DNA of 64,000 bases, from contig CALVBN010000001.1 in NCBI GenBank assembly GCA_944325785.1, forward strand, positions 248,001-312,000, given 5' to 3'. The translations under genes were made by a program, and so were the position numbers. A model generated the notes under the pieces. That model was not told the DNA's origin. It ran no database searches and was given only the letters and a program-made list of their open reading frames with translations. Shown one piece after another: positions 52,196-61,203 of this stretch (position 1 is the first letter of the stretch; each line of letters begins with the position of its first letter). Origin of the DNA: Candidatus Gastranaerophilales bacterium. GTDB taxonomy: Bacteria > Cyanobacteriota > Vampirovibrionia > Gastranaerophilales > Gastranaerophilaceae.

Positions 52196-53044
52196 TTAAT
52201 AAGCTTCACTATAATAAAGCTCGTGAATAACCTCAATAATTTTATTCAAGAAATTTTTATACTTAATTCTGTCTGCAGAGCCGGATAAAACAATATCAGC
52301 CTGTGTTTTGCACGGACGTATATAAATTTCTGCCTTTTCACTTGCATTCTTATAAATAATATCTGCTGAATCGCCTAAATCGCGCTCTTTTGCTCTGACA
52401 TAGAAACGTTCTTTTTTTATTTTTTCATCTATATCAACATAAATTTTGAAATCAAACGCATCTTTTACTTTGTCCGTAAGCGTGAATAAACCTTCTGAAA
52501 TAATAATTTTAGAAGGTTTAGCCAATGTATAATTATCAAAACGTTTTGCCGTTCCGCTCATATCATATTTAGGAAGGTATGTTTCTTTGCCGGAAAGCAG
52601 TTCTTTTATATGCTTATGCATCAATTCCAATTCCAGAGCCTGTGGAACATCCAAATCATAATTTTTTGCAAATTCCGAAAAACTGCCTGCAGCTTTAACC
52701 ATCTCTGAGCGGTCATAATAATAATCATCAGTATTTACGCGTGTAATCACGTCAGTTATATTAAATTCTGATGCAAAAGATTCAATAGTATCAATCAAAT
52801 CCATTGTAATAGTAGATTTTCCGCTTGCAGTCTCGCCGGCAATCCCGATAGAAGCAGGCATCTTTATTCTGCCGGATAAATATGCAGCAATCTTTTTGAT
52901 AACAAAAGGTGAATAACTGACCAGAATAGAACCCTCTGCTCTCATTTCATTCTCAAAAACTCTCTGCAAATAACGCTCTATTTCATCACATAACGTTGTT
53001 GGTTTTGTTATATTTTTTTGTGATGTTGTTATATTCTGCATCAT
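52196..53044 (-). CDS. Uridine kinase-like P-loop kinase
   Basis: This protein of about 282 aa belongs to the phosphoribulokinase/uridine kinase family. The P-loop is G-E-T-A-S-G-K-S-T-I; D-D-Y-Y-Y-D-R-S is the substrate-binding segment, and I-S-E-G-L-F-T-L the Walker-B-like strand. It probably phosphorylates uridine/cytidine or a related pentose. An N-terminal helical extension of about 75 residues precedes the P-loop, unusual for Udk. I chose ATG 53044 with AAAGGA upstream instead of the longer frame at 53074. It converges on mfd. Confidence 0.85.
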   Translation of the reverse strand: MMQNITTSQKNITKPTTLCDEIERYLQRVFENEMRAEGSILVSYSPFVIKKIAAYLSGRIKMPASIGIAGETASGKSTITMDLIDTIESFASEFNITDVITRVNTDDYYYDRSEMVKAAGSFSEFAKNYDLDVPQALELELMHKHIKELLSGKETYLPKYDMSGTAKRFDNYTLAKPSKIIISEGLFTLTDKVKDAFDFKIYVDIDEKIKKERFYVRAKERDLGDSADIIYKNASEKAEIYIRPCKTQADIVLSGSADRIKYKNFLNKIIEVIHELYYSEAY

Positions 53045-53137
53045 ATAAATCATTTCCTTTGTTCTATTATACACAATTTAAAACAAAAGAAAAGATTTTA
53101 TTGCCAAGGCTAATCGAAAATTTTACAATTAGTAACA

Positions 53138-53929
53138 CTATAATATTTTTCTTAAATTTTCTACCATTTTATCTGCCGTTGGCAGGCGCTTTAACACCTC
53201 TCCGACAGAAAGAGTCTTAACATCCGCTTCAAATCCTTCCGGAAGAATTTTACAATTTTTCAGCGCAAAAGGAACTAGTTTCTTTTCGCCCGGATTAAGA
53301 ACCCTGTTTTTAGCAAAAATTATATCAAAATAACTTGCAAGAAAAGCAGCACACCTATGGTTAATGCTTACAAAATCATTGCGCTCTACTGCTGATGCTA
53401 TTTGATCTCTATAGGAAAATAATGCATCCTTTAAGTAAGCAAAATTTTTCTTTATTATATTTTGGGCAAGTTTTTCCGGATAAGGAGTATCCACCCTCTT
53501 TTTTACCCCTTCTAACCAGCCGTTTTTGTCATACAGCACCTCTGTTTTTTTTATATTATCAACAAAGCAGGTTGTATAGCCTAAAGATGCATTGCACTCT
53601 TCCCAGACCCATTTTATATTGCCCTCTATAAAAGCAGGGTTGCGATACATTATATCAATGGGCTTTCCTGTTTCCCTTAATACAAATGTATCCCCTGTTT
53701 CAAAATAATGATTATCGATTTCCGGCTTATCTGCGTATTTTTCGGCAATCTTACGCCTTTCATCAACCGGAGGCTCTGATTTTCCATAAATATAGATATC
53801 ATAGTCTGATTTATTATCGGCAGTATTAGCTGTAGAAGATCCCCCAAGCCCGATTGACTCGACTTCTTTCAAAGTTTTATAATGTTCTATCATTTCCATC
53901 AAAATTTCATGATTACGGTTTATTTGCAT
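53138..53929 (-). CDS. Nucleotidyltransferase-fold protein with DUF4037-like domain
   Basis: This is a 263-aa protein. Residues about 25-52 carry the polymerase-beta-type signature G-G-S-S-x(8)-D-Y-D-I-Y (G-S-S then D-x-D), the active site that binds NTP and metal. C-terminal I-N-H-R-C-A-A-F-L-A-S-Y resembles the DUF4037 helical domain linked to such transferases. Family members act on small molecules such as aminoglycosides or on proteins; target unknown. I chose ATG 53929 with AGGGTGG upstream. It is divergent from polA. Confidence 0.8.
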   Translation of the reverse strand: MQINRNHEILMEMIEHYKTLKEVESIGLGGSSTANTADNKSDYDIYIYGKSEPPVDERRKIAEKYADKPEIDNHYFETGDTFVLRETGKPIDIMYRNPAFIEGNIKWVWEECNASLGYTTCFVDNIKKTEVLYDKNGWLEGVKKRVDTPYPEKLAQNIIKKNFAYLKDALFSYRDQIASAVERNDFVSINHRCAAFLASYFDIIFAKNRVLNPGEKKLVPFALKNCKILPEGFEADVKTLSVGEVLKRLPTADKMVENLRKIL

Positions 53930-53983
53930 ACACACCACCCTTAATTATGATATAATATTACTTAACTGATATGGGAGTATTAT

Positions 53984-56665
53984 ATGTCAAAAACATTAAT
54001 TTTAATAGATGGACACGCATTAGCATACCGCCAGTTCTTTGCGCTTGAAAGAACCGGAATGAAAAACAGCGAAAATCAGCCGACCTGGGCTGTATACGGG
54101 TTCTTTAAAGCTATTTTTGACTTGCTCTCTAAAATTCATCCCGACTATATTGCCGTTGCTTTTGATGTCGGAAGAAGAACTTTCCGAACCGAAAAATTTG
54201 AAGAATATAAAGCTAACAGAGAAGCTATGCCCGATACTATGAGAAGCCAGCTAGGCATTATATGCGAAGGGCTTGATGCTTTTGATATACCTATGATTAC
54301 AAAAGAAGGCTTTGAAGCTGATGACATTATCGGAACAATTTCTAAAACCGCATCGGAAAACGGACATCATACTTTAATTCTTACAGGCGACCAGGACAGC
54401 TTTCAGCTTATTGACAAAGACGGAAATGTAAAAGTCCTTATCCCCTCTAAAGGCGAACTAATTGAATATGACTGGAATAAAGTTTATGAAAAGCTTGGAG
54501 TTTATCCGGATCAGGTCACTGATTATAAGGGATTACGAGGAGACACTTCCGACAATATTCCGGGGATTAAAGGCATAGGAGAGAAAACCGCGCAAAAACT
54601 CCTTAACAGATACAAGCATCTAGAGGATGTACTTGCAGATTGCGAAAATATTCCGGAAAAAGCGGTTAAACAAAAAATTTGCGAACAAAAAGACATTGCT
54701 GTGCTCTCTAAAGATCTTGCAACGATTATTAGGGATGTAGAATTGGATTTTAATATTGATACTGCATCAGTCACACTTCCCAAAATAGAAAATGTTTCGG
54801 CTTTCTTAAGGAAAATGCAGTTCTATACTTTTATCAAAAATATTGATAAAATACTTGCTTCATTCAACGGTAAAGGTAATGAACAAGTTCAAAACCTAAG
54901 CTTATTTACACAGCCTCAAACGGCAGACGGTATCCAGCAGAATTTATTCTCCCAAGCCATCAAAAATACAGTAGAAGACAAAAATTTGGAATACACAATT
55001 GTTGATGAGAATAACAGCCAAGAAATTATAAATAAAATATCAAATAGCGAAAGGATTGCAATAAAATGGTACTCTAAAGATGAGGCTATAACAGGCTGTT
55101 CTGTTTCTGACGGAGTTGAGAACTTTTATTTTTCAGACAAATTCACCGTTGAATTGAAACCTGTTATAGAAAATCCTAATATTAAGAAGATAGGCTATGA
55201 TGCAAAGTCTGACTATCATCTTCTTTTAAATAACGGCTTTTCTCCTAAGGGCTTAGAGTATGATGTGCTTCTGGCAAGTTATGTAAAAGACCCTAACCGC
55301 AAACATACGCTTGAAGCACAGGCGCTTGATTTTATTAATCATATTATGACAACACCGGACGGAAGCGAAAAGTTTTTCTGCGATGAAGCTTATACAATAT
55401 TTAAGCTTTATGAATACTGGATAAAAAATCTTGATGAAAAAGAGCAGAAGCTTGTTCGGGATATTGAAATTCCGCTTACAATAGTGCTTGCAAAAATGGA
55501 GCATACCGGCGTTGCTATAGACTGCGGTTATTTAAAAGAACTTTCTTCTTATATGACAGAAAAACTTGCGGAACTTGAAGATTTAATTTATCAGCTTGCT
55601 GGCGGACCTTTTAATATTAATTCTCCAAAGCAGGTTGCAGAAGTTCTATTTGACAAACTGGAATTAAAAACAAATAAAAAGAAGAAAACCCGCTCTACAA
55701 GCGCGGAAGTTCTGGAAGAGCTTGCGCAGGAATACGAAATCTGCGATTATATCTTACAGCACAGAAAATTTTCCAAGCTAAAATCAACCTATACAGATGT
55801 TTTGCCGGCTCTTATAAGCAAACGCGACGGCAGAATTCATACAACATACAATCAAGCGCTTACCGTAACAGGACGTCTTTCATCTTCCAATCCGAACCTG
55901 CAGAACATTCCGATAAGAACAGAGGAAGGAAATAAAATCCGCTCAGCATTCTGCGCGATGGATAAGGAAAATTCGCTTATACTTTCTGCGGATTATTCCC
56001 AGATTGAACTAAGACTTCTTGCTCACGTATCAGAGGACGAGCATTTAATTCACTCCTTCACCTCCGGCGAAGATATACACACAATGACCGCATCGAAAGT
56101 TTTCGGCGTCGGGCTGAATGAGGTTACCAAAGAGATGCGAAGACGTGCTAAAGCCGTTAATTTCGGCATTGTATACGGTCAGTCTAAGTATGGTTTAGCC
56201 AAAAATCTCGGGATTTCAAACAATGAGGCTCAGGAATTTATTGACAAATACTTTGAAACATATCCTAGGGTAAAAGAATATATGAATTATGAAATTGATT
56301 TTGTTAATAAACACGGATATGTAGAAACAATATTCGGGCGTAAAAGATATCTGGCATCCGAGCTTCACAGCTCAAATTTCCAGATAAGAGAATTCGCCCA
56401 GCGCGCCGCAATCAATCAACCGCTTCAGGGTACTGCCGCGGATTTGATTAAAATGGCTATGATAGATGTTGAAAAAGAGCTTGAAGCAAAAAAACTCAAA
56501 ACAAAAATGATAATGCAGGTTCATGATGAACTGGTCTTTGAAGTTCCAAAGGATGAGCTTGAAACGGTAAAAGAACTTGTTTTAAAATGTATGGAACTAA
56601 ATCAGCCCCTAAAAGTGCCTCTTGAAGTTGATATCAATTATGGTTCCAGCTGGAGAGAAAATTAA
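53984..56665 (+). CDS. polA: DNA polymerase I
   Basis: This 893-aa PolA has an N-terminal 5' nuclease (L-I-D-G-H-A-L-A-Y-R, G-F-E-A-D-D-I-I-G, T-G-D-Q-D), a middle proofreading-fold domain (about 315-485) and a complete polymerase: motif A A-D-Y-S-Q-I-E-L-R, motif B R-R-R-A-K-A-V-N-F-G-I-V-Y-G, motif C V-H-D-E-L. The exonuclease acidic residues are missing (I-A-I-K-W-Y-S-K-D-E where D-T-E is needed), so it probably lacks proofreading, as in Bacillus and Thermus. Gap filling and RNA-primer removal are expected. Confidence 0.97.
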   Translation: MSKTLILIDGHALAYRQFFALERTGMKNSENQPTWAVYGFFKAIFDLLSKIHPDYIAVAFDVGRRTFRTEKFEEYKANREAMPDTMRSQLGIICEGLDAFDIPMITKEGFEADDIIGTISKTASENGHHTLILTGDQDSFQLIDKDGNVKVLIPSKGELIEYDWNKVYEKLGVYPDQVTDYKGLRGDTSDNIPGIKGIGEKTAQKLLNRYKHLEDVLADCENIPEKAVKQKICEQKDIAVLSKDLATIIRDVELDFNIDTASVTLPKIENVSAFLRKMQFYTFIKNIDKILASFNGKGNEQVQNLSLFTQPQTADGIQQNLFSQAIKNTVEDKNLEYTIVDENNSQEIINKISNSERIAIKWYSKDEAITGCSVSDGVENFYFSDKFTVELKPVIENPNIKKIGYDAKSDYHLLLNNGFSPKGLEYDVLLASYVKDPNRKHTLEAQALDFINHIMTTPDGSEKFFCDEAYTIFKLYEYWIKNLDEKEQKLVRDIEIPLTIVLAKMEHTGVAIDCGYLKELSSYMTEKLAELEDLIYQLAGGPFNINSPKQVAEVLFDKLELKTNKKKKTRSTSAEVLEELAQEYEICDYILQHRKFSKLKSTYTDVLPALISKRDGRIHTTYNQALTVTGRLSSSNPNLQNIPIRTEEGNKIRSAFCAMDKENSLILSADYSQIELRLLAHVSEDEHLIHSFTSGEDIHTMTASKVFGVGLNEVTKEMRRRAKAVNFGIVYGQSKYGLAKNLGISNNEAQEFIDKYFETYPRVKEYMNYEIDFVNKHGYVETIFGRKRYLASELHSSNFQIREFAQRAAINQPLQGTAADLIKMAMIDVEKELEAKKLKTKMIMQVHDELVFEVPKDELETVKELVLKCMELNQPLKVPLEVDINYGSSWREN

Positions 56666-56702
56666 GTTTTTCAAGTTTTACGACAATAAAAAGGAGAGAA
56701 GA

Positions 56703-57470
56703 GTGGAAGCTTTAATCTACATGTTTAAAGACAGCAAATTATGGCAAAAGGCTTTAATGTACTTTACGTTTTTATATCTTGGCGTATTCTGTACAGACTC
56801 TGCCAAAATTCTGGCAGGACCAAACGCTGATTTGGCATATATATGGATTTTCCTTGCCGGTATTGTTCTAATGTGCATACCGTATGGTTATTTTGCCCTA
56901 TGCGTAAAAGGTCTGGCTGAACAAAAAACAAATTTTGTACTGCCTGCTTTTAGCCTTAAAACAGCATTTACCGCCGGAGTTAAATATTCTATAGCTCTCT
57001 TTTTAATAATGATTTTGTATGGCGCCTTATGCTTGTTCGGAACACTGCTATTTTACGCTGTCAGCATTTTTAGTGTTGCCAAATTACCGCCTCTTTGTTC
57101 ATATATATCAATAGTACTGGGATGCGCGATATTAGCCTTATTGATAATTGTGCCATTTTTGCTGTTTTGTGTATATGCAGTGGCTTTTAATTGGATATTT
57201 GCAAATACACATTCATTATTGTCATTTTTTCAATTTAAAAAGGCAACAAAACTTATTAAACAAAATGTATCCTTATACGCTAAAGCTTTTGGCATCTTCA
57301 TTGCTGTAACAATTGTAATCGGCTGCATTGGTCTAATATTACATGATTTATTAACAGGTCTTTGCGGATTAGCATTGTATACATTTTTAACAGTACTTTT
57401 AAGCACATACGGCATGTTCATAAATGCTTTTTTGACCGCAAAAGCCATTGAGCCTCAAGAAGATTTATAA
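56703..57470 (+). CDS. Polytopic membrane protein, DUF4013-like
   Basis: This 255-aa protein has about six hydrophobic segments, with a conserved-looking I-P-Y-G-Y-F-A-L-C-V-K-G early on, and a loop of alternating hydrophobic and polar residues. I chose GTG 56703 (AAGGAG 8 nt upstream) because the longer ATG frame begins inside polA and lacks a ribosome site. The pattern matches DUF4013-type membrane proteins, but this is weak. It converges on the permease gene 3 nt away. Confidence 0.6.
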   Translation: MEALIYMFKDSKLWQKALMYFTFLYLGVFCTDSAKILAGPNADLAYIWIFLAGIVLMCIPYGYFALCVKGLAEQKTNFVLPAFSLKTAFTAGVKYSIALFLIMILYGALCLFGTLLFYAVSIFSVAKLPPLCSYISIVLGCAILALLIIVPFLLFCVYAVAFNWIFANTHSLLSFFQFKKATKLIKQNVSLYAKAFGIFIAVTIVIGCIGLILHDLLTGLCGLALYTFLTVLLSTYGMFINAFLTAKAIEPQEDL

Positions 57471-57473
57471 TTA

Positions 57474-58703
57474 TTATTCATACCTTAAAGCATCAATCGG
57501 GTTAAGAAGCGAAGCCTTGTATGCCGGATAATATCCAAATCCCACGCCTACAAGTCCGGAAAAGCCCAGAGCCAAAACTATTGAAAACAAAGAAATTGAT
57601 ATTGTCATAGACGGCGCAAATACGGTTATAAGATAGGAGCCTATAATTCCGGCAACAACCCCTATCAATCCGCCAATCATAGACAACAGGAACGATTCTA
57701 CAAGGAACTGCCACCTTATATCATTTACTCCCGCGCCGATTGCCATTCTGATTCCGATTTCTTTTGTTCTTTCTGTAACTGATACAAGCATAATATTCAT
57801 AATGCCGATTCCGCCGACAAGGAGAGATACAGAAGCTATAGACGCAAGAAGAACCGCAAATGTCTGAACCGTAGATTTCATCCTCTCTTGAAATTCTGCA
57901 GAATTTCTGACTTCAAAATCGTTCTCTTGATTTTTACCTATATGGTGTCGTGCTATCAATATCTCATTTATATCTTCAATTGTTTCATCCAAAGTATCCG
58001 GGTCCTGCCCTTTTATAACAATCTGGCTGACTGTCCCGGGGAAATCCGTACCGAAAACTTTCTTTTGCGCAGTTGTTATGGGAATAAAAAGTAAGTCATC
58101 CTGATCAAACGGACCTGATTGTCCTTTAGTTTTTAAAAGACCAATTACCTTAAATGGAATATTTCCGACTCTAATAACTTTATTAATGGGATCAACATCC
58201 CCGAACAATTCTGCTGCAATTGTAGAGCCGATAATTGTCACTTTTGCGCTGTTTTGCAGGTCTTCTGGTATAAACCCGCGCCCCATTTCCATTTCATAAT
58301 TTTTGATATACAAATACGCCGGTTCAACACCATAAACAGTAGTTGACCAGTTCTGGTTTCCGTAGGTTAACTGCTGGGTCTGAGAAGACATTGTTGAAAT
58401 TGCAAGAATTCCGCGTGCCATCTTTTTAATAGCAAGGGCGTCTTTAGATGTCAGAGTAGGCTTTGTTCCCATACCCATATGAACACCACCGGATTTTGCA
58501 GAAGCAGAACGCACTGTCAAAATATTTGTCCCCATTGCTTCCATATTTTCAGTAACTTTTTTGCTGGCGCCTGTTCCGACAGCAAGCATAATAATTACCG
58601 CGCTTACACCTATAATAACCCCAAGGCTTGTAAGCGCCGAGCGGAGCATATTCACCCGCAGAGAATTTATTGCCATTTTTAAAGTCGATTTAAAATCTAA
58701 CAT
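57474..58703 (-). CDS. MacB-type ABC transporter permease
   Basis: This 409-aa permease has an N-terminal membrane segment (L-T-S-L-G-V-I-I-G-V-S-A-V-I-I-M), a periplasmic MacB-PCD domain (about 45-285), and a FtsX domain with three segments containing I-G-I-M-N-I-M-L-V-S-V-T-E-R-T-K-E-I-G-I-R-M-A-I-G-A. It works with an ATPase and often a membrane-fusion protein for export or mechanotransduction, yet neither is adjacent. ATG 58703 overlaps the upstream gene's stop as TAATG, so the two are coupled. Confidence 0.92.
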   Translation of the reverse strand: MLDFKSTLKMAINSLRVNMLRSALTSLGVIIGVSAVIIMLAVGTGASKKVTENMEAMGTNILTVRSASAKSGGVHMGMGTKPTLTSKDALAIKKMARGILAISTMSSQTQQLTYGNQNWSTTVYGVEPAYLYIKNYEMEMGRGFIPEDLQNSAKVTIIGSTIAAELFGDVDPINKVIRVGNIPFKVIGLLKTKGQSGPFDQDDLLFIPITTAQKKVFGTDFPGTVSQIVIKGQDPDTLDETIEDINEILIARHHIGKNQENDFEVRNSAEFQERMKSTVQTFAVLLASIASVSLLVGGIGIMNIMLVSVTERTKEIGIRMAIGAGVNDIRWQFLVESFLLSMIGGLIGVVAGIIGSYLITVFAPSMTISISLFSIVLALGFSGLVGVGFGYYPAYKASLLNPIDALRYE

Positions 58704-59779
58704 TACTTCTCTATAAACAATGTTTCGCAAATATTTGTCTGAGGAACATAATCATACTCAGGCATTGAAATTTTATTAATAATTTTTGAGCGTTTTTTAC
58801 GGAAAAGCATATCAATAAATGCTTCTAGTCTTGTAATAAATCCCGCTTCTCCGGTGTGTTCATCAATTGTCAGTGAAAGTATCGGCTTGCCTAATTCTTT
58901 TGCTTTTCTGGCAATTCTTTCAACCATCAGAGAATCCGGACCGCACCCGAAAGCATTAAGTGTGATTATACCGTCAATTTTATTATCTTTCAAATAGTGT
59001 CCTGCGGTACCTGTCATTTCGTATTCATTTGCCCAGTAGCGTTTTTGTCCGAGAGAAGCAATACCTTCAGCCATCTGTTCGTCTGTAAGCTGAAGTGACG
59101 TAAATACTTTTACATCCATTTTTTCCAGTTTCTCAAAGATTTTCATGCAGGCTCTGTCATCATAAATATTGTACGCGTGTGATACGAGAGCAACATTTAT
59201 CGGAGCAGAATTTGAAGGATTTTCTATAAATACTTTGCCTTGAAGTGCATAATTTAAAGCTTTTTTGTAGCTCATACCGGAACGCATCATAACAAGAAAA
59301 TTGTTATAAACTTTCCAGCCCTGCTTTGAAGCCTTTTTTATATCGTCAATGTTTGTTATACCAAAAGGTTTAACAGCTTCTTCAAGAAACGCATACAAGC
59401 CTTGATGTTTTTGTGATTTATCAAGAGTTGGTTCTATTATATTAATATCGCCTTTTATAACATTTCTGACCAAATCCGGTAAGCCTCTGATTTTAGAGCA
59501 GTTATAAATTTTTGGTGCAATAGATTGAAGCGACGGAACGAAAATATTCTTTACACCTTTTTTCAATAGGTTAAGAATATGCCCCAAATAAATTTTTATA
59601 GGAAGACATGTTTCTGTCACAACAAGTGCTGATCCGTCAGACATAGTCTGTTTTGTCGTAGGATCAGACAATATAATTTTTATTCCTAAACTTGTAAAAA
59701 ATCCATACCAGAACGGATAGTTATTATAAAATGACATACCCCTTGGAATACCGATAACTAATTCTTTTGTATTTTCCAT
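58703..59779 (-). CDS. DUF2229-family iron-sulfur protein (HgdC-activase related)
   Basis: This 358-aa protein matches the DUF2229/acyl-CoA dehydratase activase-related family: I-G-I-P-R-G, W-Y-G-F-F-T-S-L-G, T-E-T-C-L-P-I-K, I-F-V-P-S-L, N-C-S-K-I-R-G-L-P and F-G-C-G-P-D-S. The three Cys-containing motifs are typical cluster or metal ligands. Relatives sit beside ATP-dependent activases of 2-hydroxyacyl-CoA dehydratases; no dehydratase is in this window. The overlap with a MacB permease is unusual. Confidence 0.85.
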   Translation of the reverse strand: MENTKELVIGIPRGMSFYNNYPFWYGFFTSLGIKIILSDPTTKQTMSDGSALVVTETCLPIKIYLGHILNLLKKGVKNIFVPSLQSIAPKIYNCSKIRGLPDLVRNVIKGDINIIEPTLDKSQKHQGLYAFLEEAVKPFGITNIDDIKKASKQGWKVYNNFLVMMRSGMSYKKALNYALQGKVFIENPSNSAPINVALVSHAYNIYDDRACMKIFEKLEKMDVKVFTSLQLTDEQMAEGIASLGQKRYWANEYEMTGTAGHYLKDNKIDGIITLNAFGCGPDSLMVERIARKAKELGKPILSLTIDEHTGEAGFITRLEAFIDMLFRKKRSKIINKISMPEYDYVPQTNICETLFIEK

Positions 59780-59896
59780 GAAAACCTTTTCCTTCTTTGT
59801 ACATTCTATTCTATGATACAGCGAAATAAACTATTTGTCACGGAAGTGTGTTGAAATGTTAAGAGTGATTGTAATACAAAAGATATTTTCAGCGGA

Positions 59897-59927
59897 CTGG
59901 CAAAAAATATTTTTACGGGTTTTATAT
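59897..59927 (+). promoter_or_regulatory. Promoter-like block before the phosphatase-like gene
   Basis: CTGGCAAAAAATATTTTTACG then GGTTTTATATC ends about 5 nt before ATG 59932. It matches blocks at 8666 and 16650 (minus strand). The TTTATA -10 would start transcription near the ATG, and no Shine-Dalgarno sequence is present. Confidence 0.45.
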
Positions 59928-59931
59928 CAGT

Positions 59932-60675
59932 ATGAGGATATTGCCAATTACATTATCAAAAACAAACCAGCCCTGCTTTAAATCAGAAGCCGGCATAAAA
60001 AAGACCATCCCGACAGAAGATGAGTTTGTAAAAAGTACGGGTTCGCTTGATATAGCAAGGCTCAAGCTTATTGGGATAAAGCATTTCCGCCTTATAGATT
60101 CCAATTCCATAAGGGGAGTAACTCTTGCAAATCAAAGAACTTCAATACTTACGGAACTGAAAGAATGCGGTATCAATACAATTGTCGATTTACGCTCTGA
60201 AGGCGGAGAAAACTCAAAATACGCTGAAGCCTGCAGAAATAACGGATTAAATTATGTTAATTTTAAGTTAAAAATAAATATGCCGATTTTTAATATCCCG
60301 CTTTCTTCTAAATTATCAATAGGTGAAAGACAAGCTGAAATAGAACATTTTATTCAAAGACTGCCGGAATTTTTTAATATTATGGATAAAGGGAAATACT
60401 ATATGGCTTGTCTGCTTGGGCTGCATAGAACAGATTTGGCAGTTGTTCTCAATTACTTGATAAATCCTAATGAACCCAAAACCCCGCCTATTTTATCGCA
60501 TATGTATATGAAAGAAGAAACAAACTTTACTAACAAATATATCGGCGCGATGAAAAATCTGCTGAAGAATATAACCCCGATGCATAAAAAACAGCTGGGA
60601 CTTCCGGAAGAATTTAACACAATTTTTGATGCCAGAATTTTAAAATTAAGGCTCATGAACGGGCTGTTAAAATAA
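59932..60675 (+). CDS. Dual-specificity phosphatase-like protein
   Basis: This 247-aa protein has an N-terminal P-C-F-K-S tag (14-18) and a region typical of fused DSP/PTP-like bacterial enzymes: N-x-R-T-x-x-L-x-E-L-K-E-C-G-I-N-T-I-V-D-L-R-S-E (about 67-95), and the signature C-x5-R: A-C160-L-L-G-L-H-R166-T. The residue before the Cys is Ala rather than the usual His, but Cys and Arg remain. The general-acid Asp is not obvious. It may act on phosphotyrosine, inositol phosphates or be regulatory. Start lacks a Shine-Dalgarno sequence. Confidence 0.75.
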   Translation: MRILPITLSKTNQPCFKSEAGIKKTIPTEDEFVKSTGSLDIARLKLIGIKHFRLIDSNSIRGVTLANQRTSILTELKECGINTIVDLRSEGGENSKYAEACRNNGLNYVNFKLKINMPIFNIPLSSKLSIGERQAEIEHFIQRLPEFFNIMDKGKYYMACLLGLHRTDLAVVLNYLINPNEPKTPPILSHMYMKEETNFTNKYIGAMKNLLKNITPMHKKQLGLPEEFNTIFDARILKLRLMNGLLK

Positions 60676-60732
60676 AGCTGATTTTTCTACCGGTATTTTT
60701 GCAAGTCATACTGTGTATGATATAATTGCGGT

Positions 60733-61203
60733 ATGAAGATTTTAGGCATAGACCCCGGAATGGCTATTGTCGGCTACGGGATTATAGAAGCAGAAGATGA
60801 CGGGATTGAGCTTATTACATCCGGTTCAATCCAGACCGATAAAAAATTATCTGATTCAAAGAGGCTTCTTGAGATTTATAACGATTTGACTACAGTTGTA
60901 AACAAATACAAGCCGGATTGCGCTTCTGTCGAGGAACTATTCTTCTTTAAGAACCAAAAAACAGTGATTCCGGTAGCAGAAGCAAGAGGGGTTATTTTAA
61001 CGGTTCTGGAAAAATTTAATATTCCGGCATACAGCTATACTCCGATGGAAGTCAAGCAGGTTTTAACCGGCTACGGCAGGGCTGAAAAGAAAGAAGTTGA
61101 ACAGATGGTTAGAATTGCTCTCAAGACAGACAAACTGCCTAAACTGGATGATACAGTGGATGCAATTGCAATTGCAATCTGCCATTCAAGGAATATTATA
61201 TAA
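60733..61203 (+). CDS. ruvC: Holliday junction endodeoxyribonuclease RuvC
   Basis: This 156-aa RuvC resolves Holliday junctions together with RuvAB. Catalytic acids are visible in I-L-G-I-D-P-G (Asp7), the E-E-L-F-F-F motif and L-D-D-T-V-D-A-I-A near the C-terminus. Length is normal. TATAAT at 60721-60726 lies 6 nt before the ATG with no Shine-Dalgarno sequence, so the message is probably leaderless. Its stop overlaps the next gene's ATG. Confidence 0.95.
   Translation: MKILGIDPGMAIVGYGIIEAEDDGIELITSGSIQTDKKLSDSKRLLEIYNDLTTVVNKYKPDCASVEELFFFKNQKTVIPVAEARGVILTVLEKFNIPAYSYTPMEVKQVLTGYGRAEKKEVEQMVRIALKTDKLPKLDDTVDAIAIAICHSRNII

Noticed and set aside
56622..56702. ATG start inside polA for the membrane protein
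   Set aside because: No ribosome site; GTG 56703 follows AAGGAG and avoids the overlap.
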